DNA from: Streptomyces hygroscopicus
GTDB lineage: Bacteria > Actinomycetota > Actinomycetes > Streptomycetales > Streptomycetaceae
NCBI GenBank assembly: GCA_002021875.1
Contig: CP018627.1
Span: 1,550,001-1,614,000, forward strand
Length of the DNA stretch: 64,000 nucleotides
Reading direction: 5' to 3'
Part shown: in pieces, positions 54,401 through 63,364 of the stretch
How positions within the stretch are numbered: position 1 is the first letter of the stretch
How the letters are laid out: every line of letters starts with the position of its first letter
The notes under the pieces: model-generated
The model's database searches: none
What the model saw: only the letters and a program-made list of their open reading frames with translations
What the model was told of the DNA's origin: nothing
Made by a program: the position numbers and the translations under genes

Positions 54401-55426
54401 GTCGACCTGGGCGATCCGGTGTCCCGTCCGGAGCAGGCCCGGTTCTGGGGTCTGGGCGGTGCGCTGGCGATGGAGCGTCCGCGCTGGTGGGGCGGGCTGA
54501 TCGACCTGCCGGAGCGGTTCGACGACCGGGCGGGACGGCGGCTCGCGGGGGTCCTGGCCGGGGCGTACGGCGAGGTGGAGGTGGCCGTGCGCGGCGACAG
54601 CTGCTTCGCCCGGCGCCTGGTGCGCGACATCCCCACGGCCCTGCCCAGCCCTGCTCGGCGGCTCCGGGGAACGGTCCTCATCACGGGCGCGGCCACCACT
54701 CTGGCCGCGCATACCGCCCGCTGGGCGGCCGAGGGCGGCGCCGAACACCTGCTGCTGGTCGACACCGCACCACCGGCCGCCGACCTGGTGGCCGAGCTGA
54801 GCGCCATGGGCGTACGAGTGTCCGCGGCCACCGTCGATGTGGCGGACCCGGAGGCGCTCGCCGCGGCGGTCGCGGACCTTCCCGCGGAGTTCCCCCTGAC
54901 GGCCGTTCTGCATCTCACGGCACCGCTGGCCGCCGAGGCGGGGCAGCTGGAGACGGCGCGGATCGAGCGCGAGTGGGCGGCGACGGTGGCGGGCGCGGTG
55001 AACCTCTGCGCCCTCGGCAGCAGCCATGAGCTGTCGGCCCTGGTGCTCGGGTGCTCGATCGCGGGCGTCCTGCCCAGCCCGGGTCTGGGCAACCAGGCAC
55101 CGGCCCACGCCTATCTGAGCGCGCTCGCCCAGGAGTGCCGGGCACGGGGCGTTCCGGCGACCTCGGTGTGCTGGGGTTCGATCGACGACCCCGACACGGC
55201 CGTCGGCGCCGCCAAGCAGCTCCGGACCAACGGGATGCCCGCACTGCCCCAGCGCTCGGCCGCCGGCCTGCTGCGGCAGGCGGTCATGGCGGACACGGCG
55301 GCCGTGGTCATCGCGGACATCGACTGGAGCTGGATGACCGCACACGCCTCCGAGCTGGGAAGACATCGGCTCTTCGATGACCTTTCCGGCCCTTCGGCCA
55401 CGGCGCACACGCACCTCGGTCGGTGA
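51476..55426 (+). CDS. KSX-type protein: intact KS with decayed AT and KR remnants, no ACP
   Basis: About 1316 residues. It opens with a normal docking coil ([20 protein letters not shown]) and an intact KS (Cys206, His341, His381). The AT remnant (about 575-760) is some 175 residues shorter than in the working modules, and its GHSxGE motif has become GCGVGE (Cys647, Gly648 in place of His and Ser). The specificity motif is gone. The KR remnant reads GAATTLA at the nucleotide site and has Gln1207 in place of the catalytic Tyr, with His where Asn should be. No ACP follows in the chain, but a free ACP gene overlaps its stop. This matches the KSX class of polyether clusters, thought to move the finished chain to a discrete ACP for oxidative cyclisation. 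It cannot extend by itself. Confidence 0.88.
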   Translation: MSNEEKLVDYLKWTTAELHETRQRLREVRAELAEPIAVVGMACRFPGGVRTPAQLWDLVADERDAVSSFPTDRGWDLENLYHPDPEHHGTSYVRAGGFIYDAADFDAEFFDIGAREAAAIEPQQRMLLELAWEATESAGIDPHTLRGSRTGVYTGVMYHDYASRLEEIPEGLLGHVGNGNAGSVSSGRVAFTLGLQGAAVSLDTACSSSLVAMHLAAGSLRRGECTLALAGGAAIMYTASVFQVASSQRQLSPDVRCRSFADAADGMVYGEGAGLVLLERLSDARRNGHPVLAVIRGSAINQDGASTGMAAPNGPAQQQLIRDALADARLSTGDVDAVEAHGTGTAFGDSIELQALLATYGQDRPDDRPLLLGSIKSNLGHTQAAAGMAGVIKMVMAMRRGVLPRSLHIDRPTRLVHWRKGAVRLLTERMDWPRMDRPRRAGVSSFSASGTNAHVILEEFTESVEPAAGDSGARDAGVVPWVLSARGAAALRGQARALAAHTAAAGPGLSPAGVGWSLVTTRSAFDHRAVVVGRGPDELSAGLAALAAGEPHPSVVGPEVARTGTAAASAGRTVFVFGGEGGHLPQTGSELYDRFPVFATAFDEAGELLGMKGDRDASSREGLFALYVALARLLASVGVRPDAVVGCGVGEIAAAHIAGALDLAHACRMVAAGTDPSTVEYERPSLPSLDEAGAVWELGPEAMPASAPAALVLSPFRGEGSERSEVRGLMCGLARMHTMGATADWAALFDGDPAPRTVALPTYAFQRQRFWLEDEAPADAESRVETWADAEFWDAVARTDTAALTRALEVPAGRREVLAEILPALATWRRQREWRYRIAWKPLADPSAPRLTGTWLVVTSGHSGSGDNGSGDSSSGDSGGDATVAAVTNALRHHGAETVVFAPDTTSPDDEARARRMSEAVGGRPVAGVLSLLAVETPADDGRGPALAPTLDLFETLRRAGIETPVWLATRGGVGVDLGDPVSRPEQARFWGLGGALAMERPRWWGGLIDLPERFDDRAGRRLAGVLAGAYGEVEVAVRGDSCFARRLVRDIPTALPSPARRLRGTVLITGAATTLAAHTARWAAEGGAEHLLLVDTAPPAADLVAELSAMGVRVSAATVDVADPEALAAAVADLPAEFPLTAVLHLTAPLAAEAGQLETARIEREWAATVAGAVNLCALGSSHELSALVLGCSIAGVLPSPGLGNQAPAHAYLSALAQECRARGVPATSVCWGSIDDPDTAVGAAKQLRTNGMPALPQRSAAGLLRQAVMADTAAVVIADIDWSWMTAHASELGRHRLFDDLSGPSATAHTHLGR

Positions 55427-55869
55427 TCACGCCGACCGGCCCCAACCAGGCGGGAGTACCGATGAACGCACACACCACCGTCAACAACCACACCCCCGGC
55501 GACGCCGGCCCTCAAGGAGACGGATCCGCGATGCAGACGGAGAAGAGCGAGACCGCACTGGACGGGGCGGCGCTGCACCAGGCGCTCGCCATCGCCACGG
55601 CCGAGGAGCGCGAGGACATCCTGCGGGAGACCGTACGGACGCAGCTCGCCGACATCCTGGCACCCGCCGTTGTGGACGACGACAGCAACTTCCTGGAGAA
55701 CGGGCTGACTTCGCTGACCGCTCTCGAACTCACCCGCAATCTCATGACGCTCACCGACGTGGAGATCCCCCTCGTCGCCATTCTGGAGTACCCCACCCCC
55801 GCCCAGCTCGGCCACTACCTCGCCGAGGCGTACGCCGCGGTCAACTCCGGTGACGGCGCCACGGCCTAG
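55423..55869 (+). CDS. Discrete acyl carrier protein (ACPX-type)
   Basis: Up to 148 residues. The GTG at 55423 overlaps the KSX stop (GTGA). ATG 55462 (GGGAG five bases upstream) is a good alternative start that would remove 13 residues. The first 50 residues are low-complexity. The ACP fold follows, with the phosphopantetheine Ser97 in [11 protein letters not shown], where the usual Asp before Ser is Thr. Helix III reads [16 protein letters not shown]. By analogy with monensin- and nanchangmycin-type clusters it holds the full-length chain during epoxidation and ring closure. A strong terminator follows at once, so it is the last gene of the plus-strand operon. Confidence 0.88.
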   Translation: MITPTGPNQAGVPMNAHTTVNNHTPGDAGPQGDGSAMQTEKSETALDGAALHQALAIATAEEREDILRETVRTQLADILAPAVVDDDSNFLENGLTSLTALELTRNLMTLTDVEIPLVAILEYPTPAQLGHYLAEAYAAVNSGDGATA

Positions 55870-55886
55870 TCCGGGCCGCAGGGCAC

Positions 55887-55929
55887 AACGCCGCGCGGGA
55901 GGGGGACAAACCCCCTCCCGCGCGGCGTT
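55887..55929. terminator. Perfect 19-bp stem-loop terminator
   Basis: Arms 55887-55905 and 55911-55929 are perfectly complementary around the loop acaaa, and a short T-run follows (55928-55931). It lies between the free ACP stop and the convergent P450 stop and would serve both strands. Confidence 0.92.
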
Positions 55930-55962
55930 TTCCTGTCGGTGATACGCGGTTCCGCCAGTGCG

Positions 55963-57222
55963 TCAGAACGCGCAGTCCACGTGCTTGATGGCCTCGACGA
56001 AGCTGGCCACCAGCCGCCGGGGCTCCCCCACCGTGCGGATCTCCGGCAGCCGGCTGAACAGCTCCCGGAAGAGCACCGTGACCTCCATGCGGGCGAGATG
56101 GGCACCCAGGCAGAAGTGCGGGCCGACCGACCCGAAGGTCATATGCGGATTGGGGTCCCGGGTGATGTCGAACTGATAGGGGTCGGTGAAGACGTCCTCG
56201 TCCCGGTTGGCGGACCAGTAGAAGAGCAGCAGCTTGTCGCCCTCCTGGAAGCGGTGGCCGTTCACCTCGCAGTCCCGCTTGACGGTTCGGCGCATCCAGT
56301 TGATGGGGGTCGCGACCCGCAGAATCTCCTCGACCGCGCCCGGCGCGTAGGTCTCGAAGTCGGAGAGCAGCAGCTTCCGCTGCTCCGGATGTTCGGTGAG
56401 CAGCACCAGACCACGTGAGATCGCGTTACGGGTGGTCTCCATTCCGGCGACGACGAGCAGGATGAAGAAGGAGGAGAGCTCTTCGGGGCTCAGCCGCTCA
56501 CCGTCGATCTGCGCCTGCACCAGCCGGGTGACCAGATCTCCGGTGGGGTTACGGGTGCGGTCGGCGGCGAGCCGTGAGATGTAGTCGGCGAGTTCATGTG
56601 AGGTCTTCAGCAGGGCGGCGGTGGCCTGATCGGCCCGGGGAACGTATTCGGGGTCGAAGGTGCCGACGATGACATTGGACCGGTCGTAAATGAACTCGTA
56701 GTCGTCGCCGGGAATCCCCATCATGCCGCTGAGCACCGCGATCGGCATGATCGCCGCGACGTTCCGGACGAAGTCGCCCGGGCCGTCCGCGATGAGGTCG
56801 TCGACAATCTTCCGGGCCGCCTTTTGGGAGGCCACCTCGAACTCGGCGGCCATTCCCCGGCCGAAGGCGCGGGACACCAGCCGGCGCAGCCGGGCGTGCT
56901 GGGGATTGTCCATATTGATCATCGATCCGAAGAAGCTGTTGAACTCCTCCGGCAGATCGATGATGCTGATCGCGGTGGGCAGCGAGCCGAAGTCCTGCGG
57001 ACGCCGGCTCACCTCGGCGATATCGGCATGCCTGACCATCGCGTAATAGCCGGACCCACGCCCGAACCCGGGCATGACCGGTTCGCGGAAGAGCATGGGC
57101 TCCGGCCGCCGGCGCAGCGCCGCGAAGGCGGCGTCACGGTCGCCGTAGGGCTGGGCCCAGAAGGACAAGTCGGTGAGGTCGATGTTGTCGACATGGGCGA
57201 GCCTCGATTCCGGGGGATACAC
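55963..57222 (-). CDS. Cytochrome P450
   Basis: About 419 residues, GTG start behind GTGAGG. Diagnostic sites: the I-helix oxygen-activation motif AGMETT near residue 259, the K-helix EEILR, and the heme-binding loop FGSVGPHFCLGAHLARME with Cys371 as the iron ligand. The overall pattern resembles actinobacterial CYP124/125/142-like enzymes. Placed among polyether genes, it most likely hydroxylates or oxidises the cyclised backbone late in the pathway, as P450s do in other polyether clusters; the carbon attacked cannot be predicted. It needs ferredoxin and a reductase, neither of which is encoded nearby. It diverges from the thioesterase gene. Confidence 0.93.
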   Translation of the reverse strand: MYPPESRLAHVDNIDLTDLSFWAQPYGDRDAAFAALRRRPEPMLFREPVMPGFGRGSGYYAMVRHADIAEVSRRPQDFGSLPTAISIIDLPEEFNSFFGSMINMDNPQHARLRRLVSRAFGRGMAAEFEVASQKAARKIVDDLIADGPGDFVRNVAAIMPIAVLSGMMGIPGDDYEFIYDRSNVIVGTFDPEYVPRADQATAALLKTSHELADYISRLAADRTRNPTGDLVTRLVQAQIDGERLSPEELSSFFILLVVAGMETTRNAISRGLVLLTEHPEQRKLLLSDFETYAPGAVEEILRVATPINWMRRTVKRDCEVNGHRFQEGDKLLLFYWSANRDEDVFTDPYQFDITRDPNPHMTFGSVGPHFCLGAHLARMEVTVLFRELFSRLPEIRTVGEPRRLVASFVEAIKHVDCAF

Positions 57223-57394
57223 AGCGCCTCACTTCAGCTCGGAGTCTACGGTCGGCAAAAGAGTTGGATCGGCATGAGAGCATAAATCGCCCGGCGGTCC
57301 AGCATCTCGCGCCCCGCTTAAGCGCCGCTAATCTGCGCATACATCACATCCCCAGCGGTCGAATCGGATTGGGCGGCCCGGCTAGAATTCCGGC
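57223..57394. promoter_or_regulatory. Divergent promoter region of P450 and thioesterase
   Basis: A 172-base gap between two divergent starts, less GC-rich than the flanks around 57,240-57,290. It contains a perfect 10-base palindrome CGCTTAAGCG (57315-57324) that could bind a regulator of both genes. No regulator gene is adjacent. Confidence 0.45.
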
Positions 57395-58261
57395 ATGGAT
57401 CTTTCCGTGCCCGTAACCGACGATGTGAAATTGCATTTCCGGCACCGGCCGGGAACGGCGTCGCTTCCCTTTCTCCTGGTCCATGGCATGGCCTCCAGCG
57501 CCCGGCTGTGGGACGAGGTCGCCGACCATCTGGCAGCCGCGGGCCATGCGGTGTACGCGGTGGATCTGCGCGGCCACGGGGACTCCGACACACCGGAGAC
57601 CGGCTACGACACCCCGACCGCGGTCGCGGATCTGGTGGCGTCGGCCGCCGCCCTCGGGCTGGACCGGGTGGTGGTGGCCGGTCACTCCTGGGGCGGCAAT
57701 GTCTCGGTGCGGCTGACCGCCGAACACCCCGAACTGGTGGCCGCGCTGGCCCTCGTGGACGGCGGCTGGCTGGAGCCGGCCAAGGCGTTCGCCTCCTGGG
57801 ACGCGTTCGTCGGGGCGTTGCGGCCCGCGTCCCTGGAGGGCGCCACCGTGCAGAGCGTGCGCGACTACTTCCGCGCCATCCACCCGGACTGGTCCCCGGC
57901 GGCGATCGAGGCCGCGGTGGACACGATGCTGGTGAACCCGGACGGGTCGCTGTCCCGGCGCATGTCCACCGAGCAGCACATGTCGATCCTGCACAGCATC
58001 TGGAACGAGCCGCCGAGCCCGTGGTACGCGGCCATCACGGTGCCCACCCTGCTGATGCCCGCCATTCCCAAGGGCGCGGACGGGAAGTGGGCGGACCGCA
58101 TCCGCTCCCGTATCAGGGAGACCACGGCCGACCTGCGCCACGCCACGATGCGGGAATATCTCGACTCCGAGCACGATCTGCACGCCCAGCGTCCCCGGCG
58201 GGTGGCCGACGATCTGCTCGACCTGGCCCGCGGCGTCCAGCCGGCCCGCGGCGCTCACTGA
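57395..58261 (+). CDS. Discrete type II-like thioesterase for polyether release (MonCII/NanE-like alpha/beta hydrolase)
   Basis: About 288 residues of the alpha/beta hydrolase fold: oxyanion strand LLVHGMASSARLW, RGHGDSDTP, nucleophile elbow GHSWGGN with Ser98, and a C-terminal His in SEHDLHAQRP near residue 253. The elbow has Trp after Ser, as in many epoxide-hydrolase-like members. In polyether clusters a protein of this kind (MonCII, NanE) was first taken for an epoxide hydrolase and later shown to cleave the finished polyether from its ACP. No TE domain is fused to any PKS seen here, which supports a releasing role. A true epoxide hydrolase or lactonase remains possible. Confidence 0.82.
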   Translation: MDLSVPVTDDVKLHFRHRPGTASLPFLLVHGMASSARLWDEVADHLAAAGHAVYAVDLRGHGDSDTPETGYDTPTAVADLVASAAALGLDRVVVAGHSWGGNVSVRLTAEHPELVAALALVDGGWLEPAKAFASWDAFVGALRPASLEGATVQSVRDYFRAIHPDWSPAAIEAAVDTMLVNPDGSLSRRMSTEQHMSILHSIWNEPPSPWYAAITVPTLLMPAIPKGADGKWADRIRSRIRETTADLRHATMREYLDSEHDLHAQRPRRVADDLLDLARGVQPARGAH

Positions 58262-58267
58262 CTCCCC

Positions 58268-58312
58268 GCACACGAACTCCCCGTACGGTCTCCGTACGGG
58301 GAGTTCGTGTGC
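58268..58312. terminator. Perfect 21-bp stem-loop terminator
   Basis: Arms 58268-58288 and 58292-58312 are perfectly complementary around the three-base loop tct. It starts seven bases after the thioesterase stop and ends 35 bases before the convergent PKS stop. This is the longest perfect stem noticed in the window. Confidence 0.92.
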
Positions 58313-58347
58313 TCGGTGGTCGCCGGCGCGGGGCCCGCGACCACCGG

Positions 58348-61300
58348 TCAGACTCCGAGTTCGCGGTCGATGAGGGCGAACACCTCGTCGGCGGTGGCCG
58401 CCGTCAGGTCCTGCTCGTCCGCCGGTCCGCCGGCCTCCTGCTCGGTGGCGGTGTACTTCCACACCAGGGCCTGCAACCGGTTCACCAGGCCGGCTCGCCG
58501 CGGGTCGCCGGTCGGCAGCCCGGCCAGCGCGGCCTCGAGTTCGTCGAGGTGTCCGGACAGCGGCTGTGCCGCACCGGTCTCCCCCGGGTCCACCTCGGCC
58601 AGCAGATGGCCCGCCAGCGCCCGGGGGGTCGGATAGTCGAAAACCACCGTCGTCGGCAGGCTCAGCCCCGTGGTGGCGCGCAGCCGGTTCCTGAGCTCGA
58701 CGGCCGCGATGGAGTCGAACCCCAGCTCCTTGAACGGGCGGTCCGGCTCGACCGCTTCCGGCGCCGGATAGTGCAGTACGGCGGCCACATGGGCGCGTAC
58801 CAGCGCCAGCAGCCGCTCGACCCGCTCGTCCTCGGCCAAGGGGCCCAGCTCTCGCCGCAGCGCCGACGCCTCATCGGTGCCGGTGTCCTCCGCGGCTCCC
58901 CGCGCGGCCTCGATGGCCCGGCGGGCGGCCGGAATGTCGTCGAGGAGCCTGCTGGGGCGGGCGAGGGTGAACAGCGGCGCGAAGCGCTCCCATTCCACAT
59001 CGGCGATCGTGACGCGCGGATCGTCGTGGTCGAGCACCTGGCGCAGTGCGGTCAGCGCCGGCCGTGGGTCCAGCGGGGACAGGCCCTGCCTCCGGGAGCG
59101 CTCGGTGTGCGCGGCCACCGGCCCGTCCGGGGTGTCACCGCCGTACGGCAGATCCCACAGCCCCCACGCGATCGAGACGGTGGGGCGGCCGTCGGCCCGG
59201 TCGCGCCGCGCCAGCGCGTCGAGGCAGGCGGTGGCGGCCGCGTAGGAGCCGTGGTCCTTGCTGCCCCAGGACGCGGCGACGGTGGAGAAGTAGACCACGG
59301 TGTCCTCAGGGCCCATACCGCAGAGTTCGTCCAACCGGCGCCCGGTGTCGTCCAGATGGGCGCGGATCTCCTCGGTCAGCCGCTGTGGGGTGAGGTCCAT
59401 CAGCGGGGCCAGTTCTCCGGAGGCCGAGGTGTGGATGATCGTCCCGATGCGTCCACTCGCCTCCGCCACCCGCTCGACGAGGCGTGCGGTGCCGTCCCGG
59501 CCGGCGGGTGAGTGGTCCGCCACGGTGAGTCCGGTGCCGAGCGCGTCCAGTTCGGCCTTCAGCTCCACTTCGGCCTTCAGCTCCATGGCGCCGGGGGCGT
59601 CGCCACCTCCGGGGCTCAGCATCAGGATGTGTTCGGCGCCGTCGGCGGCCAGCCGGCGGGCGACATGGGCGGCTGGTCCGTCGGCGGTCCCGGTGATGAG
59701 CACGGTGCCCCGGGGCTTCCAGGTGCGCCGCGGGGCACGGCCGCCGATCGGGTCGGGGACCAGCCGTCGGCCGTACGCACCGGTCGGGCGCAGCGCCGCC
59801 TCGTCCTCGCCGCAGGCCCCGGTGAGCACGGCGCGCAGCCGCTCCGCGTCCAGAGTGTCCGGGCTCGCGGGCAGGTCCACCAACCCGCCCCACCGGTCGG
59901 GGTGTTCCAGGGCGGCCACCCTGCCGAGCCCCCACAGCTGGGCCTGGTGGGGAGCGCTCAGGGGGTCGGAGTCGTCGATGGCGACCGCGCCGCGGGTGGC
60001 ACACCACAGGGGCCCGGTGACGGCGGCGTCCACCAGGGCCTGGAGCAGGGTGAGCGTGCCGGTCAGGCCGGGGGCCACGCCGGGGAGCGGCCGCGCGTCG
60101 TCGTCCAGGGCCAGCAGCGACAGTACGCCCGTCGGTGGCGTCTCCTCGGCGCACCGGGAGCGCAGCAGTTCGGCGAGCCCCTCCCGGTCGGTGTCCTCGG
60201 CCAGCTCCAGCCTGCGCACCTGGCCGCCGTCCGCGCCCAGCGCCCGTACGCAGGCATCCGTCCAGCCGTCGGCGGCGCCCTTCGGGTGGACCACGAGCCA
60301 GGAGCCCGCGGTGGCGGGGGCGGCATCGGTGACGGGCCGCCACTCGACGCGGTAGCGCCAGGAGTCCACGGCGGAGCGCTCACGACGGCCGCGACGCCAT
60401 GTCGAGAGCGCGGGGAGCACGGTGCCCAGCGAGGTCCGGTGACCGGTGCCGTCCGGGAGGCTCAGCGTCTCGGAGAGCGCGCTGAGGTCCTCTCCCTCCA
60501 CCGCGGCCCAGAACCGGGACTCCTCCTCGTCCGCCGGGGACTCGGTGGCGAAGGACACCGAGTCGGCCAGCCAGTACCGCTCCCGCTGGAAGGCGTAGGT
60601 GGGCAGTTCGACGGTGTGCGGGGCGGCGGGGCCGGTGGGGTGGAGGGTGGTCCAGTCGACGGCGACGCCCACGGTGAAGGCCAGCGCGAGGGACTCGATC
60701 AACCGCGCCGGGCCGCCGTGGTCGCGCCGGAGCGTGGGCACGGTGACCGCGTCGGCCCCGGCTTCCTCGAAGCTCTCCTGCATTCCCACGGTCAGTACGG
60801 GATGGGTACTGCTCTCGATGAACACGCGGTGGCCGTCGGCCAGCAGCGCCTGGACGGTGTCGGCGAACCGCACCGGCTCACGGAGGTTGGTCACCCAGTA
60901 CGCGGTGTCCAGCCCGGTGGTGTCGATCCGCCGGGCGGTGACCGTGGAGTAGAACGCCACCTTGGACGCGACCGGCCGGACGCCCGCCAGTGCCTCCGCC
61001 AGCTCGTCGGCGATCTCGTCCACCTGGGGGCTGTGCGAGGCGTAGTCCACCTCGATCGGCCGCGCCCGGTCGCCCGCCTCCTGACACGCCGCCACGGCGT
61101 GCGCCACCTGCTCGGGCGGACCGGAAATCACCGTGGAGAAGGGGCCGTTGACGGCCGCCACGCCGACGGCCGCCGCCTGGTCGCCCAGAGCGGCCAGCAG
61201 CTTCCCGGCCCGCTCCCGGCTCACTCCCAGGGAGGCCATCGCCCCGCCACCGGCGAGCCGCCGCAACGCCTTGCTGCGCAGCGCCACCACCTTGGCGCCG

Positions 61301-63348
61301 TCCTCCAGCGACAGGGCCCCGGCCACCACGGCCGCCGCGATCTCGCCCTGGCTGTGCCCGATCACCGCCCCGGGACGTACGCCGTGGCCTGCCCACACCG
61401 CGGCGAGCGACACCATCACGGCCCACAGGACGGGCTGCACCACATCGACACGGCCCAGGTCGGCCGCCCCGTCGGCGCCCCGCAGCACATCGGTGAGGGA
61501 CCAGTCGACGTACGGCGCGAGCGCCCGTTCGCACTCCGCCACGCGGGCCGCGAACACGGGTGCGGCGTCGAGCAGTTCGGCGCCCATGCCCGCCCACTGC
61601 GAGCCCTGGCCGGGGAACACCAGCACCGGGCCCAGGTCCCCGGCCACGACGGCGCCACCGGGGTGGACGAGGCCCGGATGTGTTCCGCCGGTGGCCAGTG
61701 CCTCCACGGCCGCCATCAGTTCTTCGCGGGTCTCGCCGACGGCCACGGCCCGGTGGTCGAACACCGAGCGGGTGGTGACCAGCGACCAGCTCACATCGGC
61801 GATGGACAGCCCCGGGTCGACGGCCATCCGCCGGGCGAGCGCCGCCGCCTGTCCCCGCAGGGCCTGGGCGCCACGGGCGGACAGCGCCCAGGGCACCACC
61901 GCCGTCGCCGCTGCCTCGGGAGCGGGGTCGGCGGGCACCGGCCGGTCAGGGGGGCTGGGCTCGGGGGCCTGTTCCAGGATCAGATGGGCGTTGGTGCCGC
62001 TGATCCCGAAGGAGGACACCCCGGCCCTGCGGGCTCGCTCACTCCTCGGCCACGCCACCGGTTCGGTCAGCAGCCGTACCCCGCCGCCTTCCCACTCCAC
62101 ATGAGGGGACGGCTCATCGATGTGCAGGGTGACCGGCAGCGTCTCGTGCCGGAGCGCCATCACCATCTTGATGACACCGGCCACTCCGGCGGCCGCCTGG
62201 GCATGGCCGATGTTCGACTTGAGCGACCCCAGCCACAGGGGCCGTTCACCGGGCCGGTCCCGTCCGTAGGTGGCCAGCAGCGCGTGTGCCTCGATCGGGT
62301 CGCCGAGGGAAGTCCCCGTACCGTGCGCCTCCACCGCGTCCACCTGGTCGGCGGCGAGGCGCGCGTCGGCCAGCGCCTGACGGATCACCCGTTCCTGCGA
62401 TACGTCGTTGGGCGCGGTCAGACCGTTGCTGGCACCGTCCTGGTTGACGGCCGAGCCCCGGATCAGGGCCAGCACCCGATGCCCGTTGCGCCGTGCGTCG
62501 GACAGCCGCTCCAGCAGCACCAGACCGACGCCCTCGGAGAACCCGGTGCCGTCCGCGGCCGATGCGAAGGACTTGCAGCGGCCGTCCGGGGCCAGCCCGC
62601 GCTGCCGGGAGAACTCGGCGAAGGCGGTCGGAGTGGTGAGCGCGGTGACCCCGCCCGCGAGCGCCAGATCGCATTCGCCCTGACGCAGCGCCTGGCTCGC
62701 CAGATGCATCGCCACCAGCGACGACGAGCACGCCGTGTCGACGGTCACCGCCGGGCCCTCCAGACCGAGGGTGTACGCCACCCGGCCGGAGACCACACTG
62801 GTGAGGCTGCCGGTGGTGGCATAGCCCTCGAAGCCCTCGGGGACCCGGGGCATCCGGGACATGTAGTCCTGGCTGGACACGCCCGCGTACACACCGGTCC
62901 GGCTGCCCTTCACCGTCACCGGGTCGACCCCCGCGCGCTCGAACAGCTCCCAGGCCACCTCCAGCAGCAGCCGCTGCTGCGGATCCATCGCCAGGGCCTC
63001 GCGCGGGCTGATCCCGAAGAACTCCGCGTCGAAGCGGTCGGCGCCGTCCAGGAATCCGCCGTGCCGGACGTAGCTGGTGCCGGGGTGGTCGGGGTCGGGG
63101 TGGTAGAGGCCCTCCAGATCCCAGCCGCGGTCGGTGGGGAACGCGGTGATGCCGTCGCCACCGGAAGCCACCAGCTCCCACAGCTCCTCGGGGCAGCCGA
63201 CACCACCCGGATAGCGGCAGGCCATGCTCACGATGGCCACCGGCTCCTGGGATCGCTCCTCCATCTCGCGCAGCCGCTGACGAGCCTGCCCGAGATCCAC
63301 CGTGACCCGCTTCAGATACTGGCGGAGTTTCTCTTCCGTACCCGACAT
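58348..63348 (-). CDS. Type I polyketide synthase, one module: KS-AT(methylmalonyl)-inactive KR-ACP
   Basis: About 1666 residues. Order: docking coil ([20 protein letters not shown]); KS 34-455 (Cys207, complete His pair); AT about 565-865 (Ser666 in GHSQGE, YASH 769-772, methylmalonyl); structural and catalytic KR halves about 975-1450; ACP Ser1546 ([10 protein letters not shown]); C-terminal docking helix ([13 protein letters not shown]). The KR looks dead: the nucleotide motif is GTADGPAA instead of GGTGxLG, the catalytic Lys is His, Ser is Thr1356 and Asn is Thr1373, though Tyr1369 remains. There is no DH or ER. The module should therefore add a propionate unit left as a beta-ketone, the feature needed for a spiroketal or hemiketal. 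It starts 16 bases after the upstream PKS stop, in one minus-strand operon. Confidence 0.94.
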   Translation of the reverse strand: MSGTEEKLRQYLKRVTVDLGQARQRLREMEERSQEPVAIVSMACRYPGGVGCPEELWELVASGGDGITAFPTDRGWDLEGLYHPDPDHPGTSYVRHGGFLDGADRFDAEFFGISPREALAMDPQQRLLLEVAWELFERAGVDPVTVKGSRTGVYAGVSSQDYMSRMPRVPEGFEGYATTGSLTSVVSGRVAYTLGLEGPAVTVDTACSSSLVAMHLASQALRQGECDLALAGGVTALTTPTAFAEFSRQRGLAPDGRCKSFASAADGTGFSEGVGLVLLERLSDARRNGHRVLALIRGSAVNQDGASNGLTAPNDVSQERVIRQALADARLAADQVDAVEAHGTGTSLGDPIEAHALLATYGRDRPGERPLWLGSLKSNIGHAQAAAGVAGVIKMVMALRHETLPVTLHIDEPSPHVEWEGGGVRLLTEPVAWPRSERARRAGVSSFGISGTNAHLILEQAPEPSPPDRPVPADPAPEAAATAVVPWALSARGAQALRGQAAALARRMAVDPGLSIADVSWSLVTTRSVFDHRAVAVGETREELMAAVEALATGGTHPGLVHPGGAVVAGDLGPVLVFPGQGSQWAGMGAELLDAAPVFAARVAECERALAPYVDWSLTDVLRGADGAADLGRVDVVQPVLWAVMVSLAAVWAGHGVRPGAVIGHSQGEIAAAVVAGALSLEDGAKVVALRSKALRRLAGGGAMASLGVSRERAGKLLAALGDQAAAVGVAAVNGPFSTVISGPPEQVAHAVAACQEAGDRARPIEVDYASHSPQVDEIADELAEALAGVRPVASKVAFYSTVTARRIDTTGLDTAYWVTNLREPVRFADTVQALLADGHRVFIESSTHPVLTVGMQESFEEAGADAVTVPTLRRDHGGPARLIESLALAFTVGVAVDWTTLHPTGPAAPHTVELPTYAFQRERYWLADSVSFATESPADEEESRFWAAVEGEDLSALSETLSLPDGTGHRTSLGTVLPALSTWRRGRRERSAVDSWRYRVEWRPVTDAAPATAGSWLVVHPKGAADGWTDACVRALGADGGQVRRLELAEDTDREGLAELLRSRCAEETPPTGVLSLLALDDDARPLPGVAPGLTGTLTLLQALVDAAVTGPLWCATRGAVAIDDSDPLSAPHQAQLWGLGRVAALEHPDRWGGLVDLPASPDTLDAERLRAVLTGACGEDEAALRPTGAYGRRLVPDPIGGRAPRRTWKPRGTVLITGTADGPAAHVARRLAADGAEHILMLSPGGGDAPGAMELKAEVELKAELDALGTGLTVADHSPAGRDGTARLVERVAEASGRIGTIIHTSASGELAPLMDLTPQRLTEEIRAHLDDTGRRLDELCGMGPEDTVVYFSTVAASWGSKDHGSYAAATACLDALARRDRADGRPTVSIAWGLWDLPYGGDTPDGPVAAHTERSRRQGLSPLDPRPALTALRQVLDHDDPRVTIADVEWERFAPLFTLARPSRLLDDIPAARRAIEAARGAAEDTGTDEASALRRELGPLAEDERVERLLALVRAHVAAVLHYPAPEAVEPDRPFKELGFDSIAAVELRNRLRATTGLSLPTTVVFDYPTPRALAGHLLAEVDPGETGAAQPLSGHLDELEAALAGLPTGDPRRAGLVNRLQALVWKYTATEQEAGGPADEQDLTAATADEVFALIDRELGV
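59551..59586 (-). repeat. 18-bp in-frame tandem duplication inside the inactive KR
   Basis: Two adjacent 18-base copies differing at one base (59551-59568 and 59569-59586) encode the doubled [12 protein letters not shown] segment after the first KR helix. Active KRs in the window lack the second copy, which fits a domain no longer under selection. Confidence 0.8.
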
Positions 63349-63364
63349 CAGTCCTCACTCACGA

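Noticed and set aside
51476-55426. KSX gene as a frameshifted or misassembled normal PKS module
   Set aside because: The frame is continuous, the losses are in-frame and specific to AT and KR sites, the free ACP follows with overlap, and similar KSX/ACPX pairs are known in polyether clusters.
57395-58261. Thioesterase gene as an epoxide hydrolase of the cascade
   Set aside because: The Trp after the nucleophile recalls epoxide hydrolases, but polyether homologues of this size were shown to release the chain, and two SnoaL-fold cyclases already fill the epoxide role. Kept only as an alternative.
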